Source: Oscillospiraceae bacterium (GTDB lineage: Bacteria > Bacillota > Clostridia > Oscillospirales > CAG-272). From it: a DNA stretch of 32,483 bases. This document shows, piece after piece, positions 23,297 to 31,214 of this stretch; position 1 is the first letter of the stretch; every line of letters begins with the position of its first letter. The notes beneath the pieces were generated by a model. It made no database searches. It had not been told where the DNA came from and worked only from the letters and a program-made list of their open reading frames with translations. The position numbers were made by a program, and so were the translations under genes. The stretch covers positions 70,901-103,383 of the forward strand of contig SVSH01000004.1 of NCBI GenBank assembly GCA_015064395.1. Direction: 5' to 3'.

Positions 23297-24373
23297 ATGA
23301 AAAACATTGAAATACAATCGCTCGGCACACTGTCGGACGGTCGTGCAGTGACGGGCTATTGGCTGACGAACCCGGCCGGAATGCGCGTGTTGATCTCGGA
23401 TCTCGGCGGAACGATTTGGCAGCTTCATGCGCCTGATCGTGACGGTGTTTTTGCCGACGTAGTGTGTGGTTACGATGATCCCCGTGCGCTGGATGCCAGC
23501 GAGGGCTATCTCGGCGCCTTAATTGGCCGCTTTGGCAACCGTATCGGCGGCGCGTCCTTTGACTCTGAAGGGAAGCATTACACCCTTTACGCCAACGATA
23601 ACGATAATCACCTGCACGGTGGCCGCGTTGGCTTTGACCGCCGCTTTTGGACGGTCGAGACGATAGACGGAGAAGAGCCGGCGCTCGCCTTGTCCTTGAT
23701 TTCTCCCGACGGTGAGGAGGGCTATCCCGGTACTCTCAACGTGACGGTGACCTACACCTTACGCCGTGATAATGCCCTGGTCTTGCATTACGAGGCAACA
23801 ACGGATAAAACAACGCCCATCAACTTGACCAATCACGCCTATTTCAATCTGGGCGGTTACGCCTCGGGAACGGTGCTGGACCACGTTCTTTGCCTGGACG
23901 CTGACAGCTATCTGCAAACGGACGACGCCCTTATCCCCACCGGTGTGCGCGTCCCCGTAGAGGGTACGCCCTTTGATTTCCGCAAGCCTAAAACGGTTGG
24001 GCAGGATTTCACGCCCGATGAACGCTCTCGCGATATGCAGATCGCGGGCGGCTACGATCACTGCTTCAATTTTGCAAGCGGAGAAGCAACGGACGGTTCT
24101 GTACCGCTTCGCGGCTATCTGGAGCATACGGCCAGTGGCCGCCGCATGGAATTGTACACCAATTTGCCTTGCGTTCAGTTCTATTCCGGCAACTTCCTTG
24201 TAGATGACGGCAATATGCTCAAGGGCGGCGTAGTTAAGCAAAAGCAGATGGCACTGTGTCTTGAAACACAGAAGATGCCGGACAGCATGCACCACGAGGA
24301 TTTTACCGATGTTATGCTTCGCCCCGGCGAGGTCTACGACTACACGACCGTATACCGTTTTGTAACAGATTAA
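23297..24373 (+). CDS. galM: Aldose 1-epimerase (mutarotase)
   Basis: A 358-residue galactose-mutarotase-fold protein that interconverts the alpha and beta anomers of aldoses. GRFGNRIGGASF (78-89), NHLHGG with the catalytic acid candidates H105/H107, LTNHAYFNLGG with H180, YDHCF (253-257) and the catalytic base E323 in LETQKMPDS are all present. Length matches. The ATG at 23297 lies one base after the galE stop; a long in-frame extension upstream lies inside galE and is not real. It ends the operon at a hairpin terminator. Confidence 0.96.
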   Translation: MKNIEIQSLGTLSDGRAVTGYWLTNPAGMRVLISDLGGTIWQLHAPDRDGVFADVVCGYDDPRALDASEGYLGALIGRFGNRIGGASFDSEGKHYTLYANDNDNHLHGGRVGFDRRFWTVETIDGEEPALALSLISPDGEEGYPGTLNVTVTYTLRRDNALVLHYEATTDKTTPINLTNHAYFNLGGYASGTVLDHVLCLDADSYLQTDDALIPTGVRVPVEGTPFDFRKPKTVGQDFTPDERSRDMQIAGGYDHCFNFASGEATDGSVPLRGYLEHTASGRRMELYTNLPCVQFYSGNFLVDDGNMLKGGVVKQKQMALCLETQKMPDSMHHEDFTDVMLRPGEVYDYTTVYRFVTD

Positions 24374-24382
24374 CAACAAAAA

Positions 24383-24417
24383 ACAGGGCTTTCGATCAAA
24401 CGAAGCCCTGTCTGTTT
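24383..24417 (+). terminator. Terminator of the NahK-like/galE/galM operon
   Basis: ACAGGGCTTTCG and CGAAGCCCTGT pair (one bulged T) around a 6-nt loop, followed by CTGTTT. Confidence 0.82.
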
Positions 24418-24431
24418 ATGGAAATTGCACC

Positions 24432-24446
24432 TCAACCAGTGGTTGA
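24432..24446. promoter_or_regulatory. 15-bp palindrome, candidate operator
   Basis: TCAACCA-G-TGGTTGA, a perfect inverted repeat 27 bp ahead of the candidate -35 box of the XRE regulator gene. It is a possible binding site for that regulator or another dimeric factor. Confidence 0.5.
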
Positions 24447-24472
24447 TATCCCCACATTCAACCCCCGGTGTG

Positions 24473-24501
24473 TAGACTTTTCGCTCCAAAATCGCTATGA
24501 T
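24473..24501 (+). promoter_or_regulatory. Candidate promoter of the XRE regulator gene
   Basis: TAGACT at 24473-24478, 17-bp spacer, TATGAT at 24496-24501. The -35 box is weak. Confidence 0.55.
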
Positions 24502-24526
24502 GTAAATGAAAGGAGGATCAAGACCT

Positions 24527-25141
24527 ATGGATCAGATCAAAATCGGAAGATTCATCGCGCAATGCCGTAAGAACGAAGGCCTTACGCAAATGCAGCTGGC
24601 CGAAAAATTGGGCGTGACCGACCGCGCGGTATCCAAATGGGAAAACGGCAGAGCTATGCCGGATTCCTCAATTATGCTCGCCTTGTGCGAGCAACTCAAA
24701 ATTACAGTCAACGATTTATTGAGTGGGGAGGTAGTTACAATGGAGAATTACAACAAAGAATTGGAAAACAACTTGATTAACATGGTGAGGTTGAAAGAGA
24801 AAAATGACAGGCGGCTTCTTCAAATGGAAATCGTCATGGGTGTTATTGCTATTTTACCTTTGCTTTTTGCAGCGGTCCTTGTTTTGGCCGTTCCGATGGA
24901 GGAGTGGCTTGGGGGACTGATTGCAGGATGTAGCGCGATCCCTATTTTGATCGCAACTCCGTTCGCCTTGAGAATAGAGCAAACGGCGGGATACTACAAG
25001 TGTGCCAAATGCGGCCATACGCACATCCCGAACTACAAAAATGTGTTTATGGCAATGCACTACGGAAGAACAAGATATATGAAGTGCCCCGAGTGTCACA
25101 AGAGATCCTGGCAGAAGAAAGTTCTTACCAAAGAAAAATAA
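24527..25141 (+). CDS. XRE-type HTH regulator fused to membrane helices and a zinc ribbon
   Basis: A 204-residue protein with three parts. Residues 1-70 are an XRE/Cro HTH: IGRFIAQCRKNEGLTQMQLAEKLGV, then TDRAVSKWENGRAMPD. About 75-100 is a charged, probably helical linker. About 104-155 are two membrane helices (MGVIAILPLLFAAVLVLAV and LIAGCSAIPILIATPFAL). The C-terminus is a zinc ribbon with CAKCGH and CPECHK pairs. Membrane-linked XRE regulators of this kind are common in Clostridia but poorly understood; the zinc ribbon on the far side of the helices should lie in the cytoplasm if two helices are correct. Start ATG at 24527 follows AAAGGAGG. It is monocistronic, with a terminator behind it. 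Confidence 0.85.
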   Translation: MDQIKIGRFIAQCRKNEGLTQMQLAEKLGVTDRAVSKWENGRAMPDSSIMLALCEQLKITVNDLLSGEVVTMENYNKELENNLINMVRLKEKNDRRLLQMEIVMGVIAILPLLFAAVLVLAVPMEEWLGGLIAGCSAIPILIATPFALRIEQTAGYYKCAKCGHTHIPNYKNVFMAMHYGRTRYMKCPECHKRSWQKKVLTKEK

Positions 25142-25147
25142 AAAAGT

Positions 25148-25180
25148 GAACCCCGAGATTTTCAATCTCGGGGTTCTTGC
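25148..25180. terminator. Bidirectional terminator
   Basis: GAACCCCGAGATT at 25148-25160 and its exact complement at 25164-25176 around TTC, between convergent genes. Confidence 0.88.
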
Positions 25181-25186
25181 TATCAA

Positions 25187-25594
25187 TTACAGATACTTCT
25201 TGATAACGTCGGTTGCGTCTTCCTCGGGCATGGATGCCGTGATAGTAACGTTAACCTCTCTCTTGACCGTCAGAACGTCGAGCTCCTCAACCAGCTTCTC
25301 GAAGGAGGGAAGATCGTTGTTGCAGATCTTAAGAGCAGAGTCGATGAACAACTCGGTAACGTCGTGATTGCTTGCCAGAAGGCCTGCCACAAAACCGTAG
25401 AGGGACTGTGCGTCGTTTACGTAATATTCGTCCGTGTTGACAAGACGTGCTTGATATTTAATGTCATATCTCAGCTTTTCGCCCTTTTCCAGAACGACAA
25501 CATTGCCGCCCGTGGTTTGCAGAGCCGAGTTGACCATTTGAATCAGAGTTTTCGTTTTACCTGTGCCTTTAATGCCGATAATGAGTTTAACCAT
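25187..25594 (-). CDS. Small P-loop NTPase-like protein, function unknown
   Basis: A 135-residue protein with a Walker A loop at its N-terminus (GIKGTGKTK, residues 7-15) and a hydrophobic strand ending in acid, TELFIDSALK (about 81-90), as a possible Walker B. The rest contains VVVLEKGEKLRYDI and VTKR-type strands, without a sensor or arginine finger I can name. It is far smaller than a normal AAA or ABC ATPase, yet appears complete, with a strong GGAGGAAAAAAG site, its own promoter and a terminator. Similar short P-loop proteins occur in many Clostridia and are sometimes labelled as PilT-like; I would not assign a function. Confidence 0.8.
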   Translation of the reverse strand: MVKLIIGIKGTGKTKTLIQMVNSALQTTGGNVVVLEKGEKLRYDIKYQARLVNTDEYYVNDAQSLYGFVAGLLASNHDVTELFIDSALKICNNDLPSFEKLVEELDVLTVKREVNVTITASMPEEDATDVIKKYL

Positions 25595-25652
25595 ATCTTT
25601 TTTCCTCCTGCATATGTCGGTCTTGTGGAATGATCCTTTTAGGATTATTTAC

Positions 25653-25681
25653 ATTATAAATGGTTTGCGATAAATTGTCAA
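25653..25681 (-). promoter_or_regulatory. Promoter of the P-loop protein gene
   Basis: TTGACA at 25681-25676, 17-bp spacer, TATAAT at 25658-25653. A second TTGACA lies 14 bp further upstream (25695-25690) but has no paired -10. Confidence 0.9.
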
Positions 25682-25727
25682 TATAAATTTGTCAATTTCA
25701 GTTAAATTTGTTTACTTTACACAAGTT

Positions 25728-27068
25728 TTAGGCTTGCAGACGAGCTTCCAGGGCAGCCTTTTGATCTTCGTAGCCGGGCTTGCCCAAGAGAGCGAACATA
25801 TTTTTCTTGTATGCCTCAACGCCGGGCTGGTCGAAGGGATTGACGCCAAGTACGTAACCCGAGATCGCGCAAGCCAACTCAAAGAAATAGATCAGATAGC
25901 CCAGCGAGTGAGCGGAACGGTCCTCAAGCTCCAGTACGATATTGGGAACGCCGCCGTCCTCGTGTGCCAGCAGTGTACCAAGCATTGCCTTGTTCTTTAC
26001 GGCATCCAGCTCCATGCCGGACAGGAAATTGAGCCCGTCGATGTTGTTGGGATCGTTGGGAATGAGGAAATGGTCGTCCGAGCTTTCAACGGAAATGACC
26101 GTCTCAAACTGGTTGTTGGTTCCGTCCTGAATGAACTGACCCAGTGAGTGCAGGTCGGTCGAGAAGATAACGGAGGCAGGGAAGATACCCTTGCCGTCCT
26201 TGCCCTCGCTCTCGCCGTACAGCTGCTTCCACCATTCGTTGAACATCTGCGCGTAGGTCTCATAGCCTACCAAAATTTCGGTTACCTTGCCCTTGCGATA
26301 GAGAATGTTACGGATGGCAGCATAGCGGTAGCAATCGTTGTTGTTGATGTCGGGATCAGCAAAAGCCAAGCGTGCATCGTCAGCGCCCTTCATCAGAGCG
26401 TCGATATCAATGCCGGCTACTGCGATGGGAAGAAGACCTACCGCAGTCAGCACGCTGAAGCGGCCGCCAACGTCGTCCGGAACGACGAAGGTCTCATATC
26501 CGGCATCGTCGGAAAAGCTCTTGAGCGTACCGCGGGCGCGGTCGGTGGTGACAAAAATGCGCTCACGAGCCCCGTCCTTGCCGTATTTTTCTTCCAGAAG
26601 GGCACGGAACACGCGGAAGGCCACGGCAGGCTCTGTCGTCGTGCCCGACTTGGAGATGACGTTGATGCAAACATCCTTGCCCTCGCAAATGCGAAGCAGC
26701 TCGTTCATAGAAGCGGCACTAATGTCGCGGCCGGCATAATAAATGTCGGGCGCATCGCCGTTGATCTGATTATATTGCTGACCGTTCATGAATTCAATCA
26801 CAGCACGAGCGCCGAGATACGAGCCGCCGATGCCGATGACGATCAGTACGTCGCAAGACTTGCGGATCTTTTGCGCGGCAACCTGGATGCGAGCAAATTC
26901 CTCTTTGTCATAATTTTGGGGAAGATCGACCCAGCCGAGAAAATCGCTGCCGGGGCCGGTTTTGGAGAGCAAAAGCTCGTGTGCGGCCGTAATGGCAGGC
27001 TGTATATTGGCATATTCCTGCGGACGAATCAATTTTTGAAGGTAATGATCGTTCAATTTCAAAGTCAT
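25728..27068 (-). CDS. pgi: Glucose-6-phosphate isomerase
   Basis: A 446-residue Pgi of the short Gram-positive form, converting glucose-6-phosphate and fructose-6-phosphate. Seen: [13 protein letters not shown] for the first sugar-phosphate site, [30 protein letters not shown], and the C-terminal signature with [17 protein letters not shown], which holds the catalytic lysine. The start ATG at 27068 follows AAAGGTGAT; the extension upstream has no ribosome site. It connects hexosamine/galactose salvage and glycolysis, but it has its own promoter. Confidence 0.97.
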   Translation of the reverse strand: MTLKLNDHYLQKLIRPQEYANIQPAITAAHELLLSKTGPGSDFLGWVDLPQNYDKEEFARIQVAAQKIRKSCDVLIVIGIGGSYLGARAVIEFMNGQQYNQINGDAPDIYYAGRDISAASMNELLRICEGKDVCINVISKSGTTTEPAVAFRVFRALLEEKYGKDGARERIFVTTDRARGTLKSFSDDAGYETFVVPDDVGGRFSVLTAVGLLPIAVAGIDIDALMKGADDARLAFADPDINNNDCYRYAAIRNILYRKGKVTEILVGYETYAQMFNEWWKQLYGESEGKDGKGIFPASVIFSTDLHSLGQFIQDGTNNQFETVISVESSDDHFLIPNDPNNIDGLNFLSGMELDAVKNKAMLGTLLAHEDGGVPNIVLELEDRSAHSLGYLIYFFELACAISGYVLGVNPFDQPGVEAYKKNMFALLGKPGYEDQKAALEARLQA

Positions 27069-27114
27069 TGTTATCACCTTTCCTTTTCGGACATCGCGTC
27101 CGGTTATTACCATT

Positions 27115-27143
27115 ATTTTACACCCATCGCGACACAAATGCAA
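27115..27143 (-). promoter_or_regulatory. Promoter of pgi
   Basis: TTGCAT at 27143-27138, 17-bp spacer, TAAAAT at 27120-27115. Confidence 0.75.
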
Positions 27144-27204
27144 GCGGATTTTCTGAATTTTTAAGGAAAGTTTGAAATTATTTCAATCATGTGCCACACA
27201 AATG

Positions 27205-28386
27205 TCATATAAGCAGTATTTTTGCCAATAAACGCTGCCAAAGGCCGAAAAATCCAATCTTGCCAATATCCTCGCGAGCCGTGATGGGGACTTCTCCTAA
27301 CACTTCATTTCCTAATAGGTATTGTACCCGCCCAACCTCATCGCCCGCCTTAACAGGGGCGGCGATGCTCTCCTGCAGGGTGATCTTGCGCTCTATTTTT
27401 CCGACGTCCCCCTTTGAAACCACCGCGTCAAACGCTTCAAAGCCAACCGAGCAGCTGTTTTTGACGCCGCCCAAGACCCGAACGTCTCCCGCCGCTTCAC
27501 CCGGCGCACGGTATGCGGCGTAATTGGCAAACCCCCAATCGAGCAGCTTGGTCGCCTGCGCGTTACGAACGTCGCGACTTTCTGCCCCCATGATCACGCA
27601 GATCAACGACAAACCCTCCCGTTCGGCGGTCACCGACACACAAAAGCCGGCCTTGGAGGTGGAGCCGGTTTTCAGCCCCGTCGCACCACGGTAAAAACGG
27701 ACGAGACGGTTGGTGTTAGTTAAGCCGAAGGCGCCCCCGCGGATAGTATCCATCCAGATGGAGCTGTATTTCAATATCGTCGGATGAGCAATCAGCGCAC
27801 GGGACATCAAGGCTATGTCCTTGGCGCTTGTCAGGTGATTCTGTGCGGTATCATCAAGGCCCGTCACGTTCTCAAAGCGGGTCGATTTCATGCCCAGCTC
27901 TTTTGCACGATCATTCATCTTTCGGACGAACGTATCAACGTCACCCGATACGAATTCCGCCAATGCGACAGCGGCATCGTTGGCCGAGCTGATGACCACG
28001 CTCTTGAGCATATCCTCAACGCTCATGGTCTCTCCCACCTTGAGATACACCTGAGAACCGCCCATGCCGGCCGCGTATTCACTGGCAGAAACCATATCCG
28101 TCAAGGCGATCTTTCCTTCGTCGATCGCTTCCATGACAAGAAGGAGCGTCATAATTTTGGTCACAGAGGCGGGAGGAAGCGCCTCATCCGGGTTTTGCTC
28201 ATAGAGAATTTTGCCCGTGGAGGCCTCCATCAGAACGGCACTTTTGCAGTTGAGTTCAAAGCTGTTTTGCGCGGGCGTGTCCTGTTCTTCTGCCGCTACG
28301 GACAAGCCCAAGCAAGATAGACACAGGACGAGTGTGAGGGCTACCAAAAGAATACGCCAAATGTAAGTGTGTTTTTTATGTTGCAT
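27205..28386 (-). CDS. D-alanyl-D-alanine carboxypeptidase (DacF/DacA family, S11)
   Basis: A 393-residue exported low-molecular-weight penicillin-binding protein that trims the terminal D-Ala of peptidoglycan stem peptides. Signal peptide at about 1-32 (ILLVALTLVLCLSCLGLSVAA). The three active-site motifs are SxxK at S74-K77 in PPASVTKIM, SxN at S134-N136 in SSANDA and KTG at 239-241 in TGLKTGSTSKAG. A C-terminal beta domain follows (about 285-370). The last helix (IGFFGLWQRLLAKILL) is likely the amphipathic membrane anchor. In spore formers DacF works on spore cortex, and nearby pdaA and sigG fit that role, but a vegetative DacA is equally possible. The M14 peptidase gene lies 19 bp upstream in the same orientation. 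Confidence 0.93.
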   Translation of the reverse strand: MQHKKHTYIWRILLVALTLVLCLSCLGLSVAAEEQDTPAQNSFELNCKSAVLMEASTGKILYEQNPDEALPPASVTKIMTLLLVMEAIDEGKIALTDMVSASEYAAGMGGSQVYLKVGETMSVEDMLKSVVISSANDAAVALAEFVSGDVDTFVRKMNDRAKELGMKSTRFENVTGLDDTAQNHLTSAKDIALMSRALIAHPTILKYSSIWMDTIRGGAFGLTNTNRLVRFYRGATGLKTGSTSKAGFCVSVTAEREGLSLICVIMGAESRDVRNAQATKLLDWGFANYAAYRAPGEAAGDVRVLGGVKNSCSVGFEAFDAVVSKGDVGKIERKITLQESIAAPVKAGDEVGRVQYLLGNEVLGEVPITAREDIGKIGFFGLWQRLLAKILLI

Positions 28387-28405
28387 ATTTCTTTACTCCT
28401 TGTCA

Positions 28406-29395
28406 TCAAAGCAATAATGGGGCTTCAAAGAATAACTGACGCAAAGCGGCATATACGCAGAAATATTCCTCCAGCGGAAGCGGATTTTCTCCCTTGCCGC
28501 ATTCTATGGTAAAAGAGGGAATTTGCAACGACCGGATGCACCAGTCGGTCAGTCCTCCATAAGCGGCAAGCCCTTCGGGACGGGCAAGCTGATAGCCGCA
28601 CAAGCGGGAGAGAGCACGCGCCATGCTCTGTGAGCGGGGCGTCTGGCAGTCTCCGCTGGTGTAATAGATCTCCTCCCCCTGCGTGTGAAGGGTGAGAACC
28701 GCGTGGATTTCCTCCTGATGAAACCGCAGAAAATTGCAAAGGTATCCGACCTCCGGCTCGGATTCGGGGCACTCTCCGCTGTATCGGGTGGCACAGCCGC
28801 CCATGATACCCGCCTCGCGCTCTAACTGTTTGTATTCGGCAAATCCGGCGTCGTAGTTGTGGTTGAGATCTACGCCGCGTGCGTTGGCCTGCCAATGGGA
28901 ATAATCCGGGTGCGAGGGATTCATACGCTCCAATCTCGATCGAAGCGGATTGCCCGCCTTAACTCCCTCAATGGAATAATTTACGCCGTCCGGATTGAGC
29001 ATAGGGATGACAATGATGCGCCGTTCACGGAACAGATAGGGAAGATGTACGTTGTATATGCGCCGTCCGTCGCGCAAGCATTCGGCATATTCGTTGATAA
29101 AGCGCAAAAGCAAAACCGACGTCATCCATTCCATACCGTGATGCGAGCCTACGTAAAGAAAGGTTTTCTTGCCTTCTCCCAGCGTGATCACGGGGATGCT
29201 TTTGCCAAGGACAGATTCACCCAGCGTAGTAAAAGCAAGCTGAGGATACCTCTCGGCAAAGCAGGTAAGATACACCATCATCCGTTCCCACGTCAAGGGG
29301 AGAGGGTAGTCCAGCAGCGTTTTTTCCCTATCGATCATATCAAAAAGCGGATCATTTCCATTTTTTCGCTTGTTTTGGGAATTCGTTTCGTACAT
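28406..29395 (-). CDS. M14-family zinc carboxypeptidase, ENP1/YqgT-like
   Basis: A 329-residue M14 peptidase. The zinc site HxxE is at H86/E89 in GSHHGMEW, the third ligand at H237 in LTLHTQGEE, and the catalytic glutamate at E298 in FTIECGKGENP. NPDGVNY (134-140) and NARGVDLNHNYD (171-182) are the usual substrate-binding blocks. The family member known as endopeptidase I cleaves gamma-D-Glu-diaminopimelate bonds in peptidoglycan peptides. Here the N-terminal LysM repeats are absent and there is no signal peptide, so a cytoplasmic or forespore role on muropeptides is likely. The start ATG at 29395 has AAAGGAG 10 nt upstream. It is upstream of, and probably cotranscribed with, the D,D-carboxypeptidase gene. 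Confidence 0.9.
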   Translation of the reverse strand: MYETNSQNKRKNGNDPLFDMIDREKTLLDYPLPLTWERMMVYLTCFAERYPQLAFTTLGESVLGKSIPVITLGEGKKTFLYVGSHHGMEWMTSVLLLRFINEYAECLRDGRRIYNVHLPYLFRERRIIVIPMLNPDGVNYSIEGVKAGNPLRSRLERMNPSHPDYSHWQANARGVDLNHNYDAGFAEYKQLEREAGIMGGCATRYSGECPESEPEVGYLCNFLRFHQEEIHAVLTLHTQGEEIYYTSGDCQTPRSQSMARALSRLCGYQLARPEGLAAYGGLTDWCIRSLQIPSFTIECGKGENPLPLEEYFCVYAALRQLFFEAPLLL

Positions 29396-29504
29396 GTATG
29401 TCTTGCTCCTTTTCTTTTGTTATCACAACATATGAATTTTGGAAGAAAAAAATACGAAAGCCGCTTAAAATTCATCATTTCCTCTTTCATTTGTCGAAAA
29501 AATG

Positions 29505-29513
29505 TGATATACT
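29505..29513 (+). promoter_or_regulatory. Extended -10 promoter of the membrane protein gene
   Basis: TGATATACT: a TG-N-TATACT extended -10 element at 29505-29513, about 33 bp ahead of the start codon. The -35 (TTTCAT at 29485-29490) is poor. Confidence 0.6.
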
Positions 29514-29545
29514 GTTACGGAACTCAAAACGGAGGTGCGTTTGGT

Positions 29546-30328
29546 ATGCAAGAAAATCAAGCAAACGTCGAAACAAAAGGCGTTGAAGATAAAAGATTGA
29601 GCACCTATCTGCTGACACTGATCTGCACGTTCTGCGGCTATATTTTGTTCATTTGTCTGAATGCCGTCGTTGGAAGTAATATCGTGTTTGACGGAACGAT
29701 GCTTTATGAGGTGACCGAATGGGTCTATCTCGGTGCAGAATTGGCCGCCTTCTTTGTCGCCTATGCGTTTACCATTTACGTCCTGTTCTCCAAAGGTTGC
29801 CGTCGCGCCTGGACATACGCTTGGGTGTACGCGGCCGTCACGGCAGGGCGGCACGTGCTGCTATTTCTTTTGGATTGGCTGTTCTTTGGACTGCGAGTAG
29901 AGGATATGCCGTTTCAGGCAGCGATGACCTTGGTCACGCTGTTGTTGGAGCTGCTCCAATATGCCGCAGTGTTTGGCATGGCAATGCTGTTGACACACCG
30001 CTTTGACGAACGGTTTGACATTATGACCCAGGGCGCATTGCGCTTGACCGACGTGATTGTCGTGCGCGAGCATTTGGTGTATCCTTACCGCAAAATTCCC
30101 CTCTTGAACGACCCGTTGCGCGGAACGTCCGTCCTTACGGCTGTGCTGATCGGTGCAATTCGGGTGGGCAATCGTCTGATCTATGACGTATCCCTCGGTG
30201 CTCCGACCGATGCAGTAGATCTTGCTTGGATGCTTGCCTATTACACGATGGATATTCTTATCGCAGTTGCTTGTTATTTTGTTTTACTCGCGATCATCAA
30301 ACGCTTGAGCACCCATAAATCCGTTTAA
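29546..30328 (+). CDS. Six-helix membrane protein of unknown function
   Basis: A 260-residue integral membrane protein I cannot assign. Predicted helices lie at about 20-42, 57-82, 88-114, 124-150, 195-217 and 228-254; the loop between helices 4 and 5 (about 151-194) is polar and includes DVIVVREHLVYPYRKIPLLND. There is no conserved catalytic motif I can name. The start ATG at 29546 follows GGAGG by 10 nt; a very long in-frame extension upstream runs antisense through the M14 gene and is rejected. It is ahead of the two polysaccharide deacetylase genes but separated from them by a terminator. Confidence 0.82.
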   Translation: MQENQANVETKGVEDKRLSTYLLTLICTFCGYILFICLNAVVGSNIVFDGTMLYEVTEWVYLGAELAAFFVAYAFTIYVLFSKGCRRAWTYAWVYAAVTAGRHVLLFLLDWLFFGLRVEDMPFQAAMTLVTLLLELLQYAAVFGMAMLLTHRFDERFDIMTQGALRLTDVIVVREHLVYPYRKIPLLNDPLRGTSVLTAVLIGAIRVGNRLIYDVSLGAPTDAVDLAWMLAYYTMDILIAVACYFVLLAIIKRLSTHKSV

Positions 30329-30335
30329 TATGAAT

Positions 30336-30377
30336 AGGCATTCGTCATGGCTTTTCGTGATCGAATGCCTTTTTTAT
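30336..30377 (+). terminator. Terminator of the membrane protein gene
   Basis: AGGCATTCG at 30336-30344 pairs with CGAATGCCT at 30362-30370 (T-run TTTTTT after it); the inner loop can add a few pairs. Confidence 0.85.
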
Positions 30378-30443
30378 TACAAAAATTGTCGGCTTTCATT
30401 TGTTCTTGTTATGCCATACTATGCATAAAGGAAGGTGAAACAA

Positions 30444-31214
30444 ATGAAAACAAGGATTTTGAACATTCTGACGGTATTGATGCTATGCCTTACCATATTA
30501 ACCCCCAAGGCCGGAGCCAAGAGTCCGAACAACTGGTACTGCGTCCACACTGCCAATCATCAAAGACCGCGTGTGGATGCGGCACTGTCGTATATCGAAA
30601 AATACGACGGATATTATATCGCTCCCGAGGAGCAGGGCAAGGTGATCTATTTGACCTTCGATGCGGGATACGAGAACGGAAACGTAGCAAAAATTCTCGA
30701 TATTCTCAAGGAAAAGGAGGTGTCGGCCGCCTTCTTTGTTCTTTCGCACCTGATCGAAAAAGATACGGCGCTGGTTACTCGGATGTTCGATGAGGGGCAC
30801 ACGGTTTGCAATCACACTGCCAAGCACAAGGATTTATCCTTGGCTGACCGAGCAACCTTTGAAGGTGAGCTTGAGGACCTGTCGCGCGTATGCCTGGAGA
30901 AAACGGGCAGGGAAATGGCCAAATACTATCGTCCGCCGGAGGGACGCTTCAGCGAGAACAATTTGAAATGGGCGCAGGAGATGGGATATCGGACCATTTT
31001 CTGGAGCTTTGCCTATGCAGATTGGGATAATCAAAGACAAATGAATCCTAATAAGGCCAAAGAAAAGATACTTTCCAACGTCCATCCGGGTGAGGTCATA
31101 CTACTGCATCCTACCTCACAGACAAACGTATTGGTGCTTGGGGAGGTGATCGATGAATGCCGACGCATGGGATACCGCTTTGGCACGCTCGACGAGCTGA
31201 CGGGGCGTGCATGA
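30444..31214 (+). CDS. pdaA: PdaA-type polysaccharide deacetylase (delta-lactam synthesis)
   Basis: A 256-residue exported CE4 deacetylase. Signal peptide to about residue 25 (ending TPKAGAK). The PdaA-specific start NNWYCVHTANHQRP and the deep block KYDGYYI are followed by catalytic motif 1 LTFDAGYENG (Asp as base; other CE4 enzymes have FDDGP), motif 2 HTVCNHTAKHKDL with metal-binding histidines, motif 3 YYRPPEGRFSE and FWSFAYADWD, and the C-terminal EVILLHPTS. PdaA removes N-acetyl from muramic acid on the way to the spore-cortex delta-lactam. Start ATG at 30444 follows AAGGAAGG; a GTG at 30435 is too close to it. Its stop overlaps the next gene by ATGA. Confidence 0.92.
   Translation: MKTRILNILTVLMLCLTILTPKAGAKSPNNWYCVHTANHQRPRVDAALSYIEKYDGYYIAPEEQGKVIYLTFDAGYENGNVAKILDILKEKEVSAAFFVLSHLIEKDTALVTRMFDEGHTVCNHTAKHKDLSLADRATFEGELEDLSRVCLEKTGREMAKYYRPPEGRFSENNLKWAQEMGYRTIFWSFAYADWDNQRQMNPNKAKEKILSNVHPGEVILLHPTSQTNVLVLGEVIDECRRMGYRFGTLDELTGRA

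Noticed and set aside
28859-29545. An in-frame extension of the six-helix membrane protein by 229 codons
   Set aside because: It runs antisense through the M14 peptidase gene. The ATG at 29546 has a strong GGAGG and a promoter just upstream.
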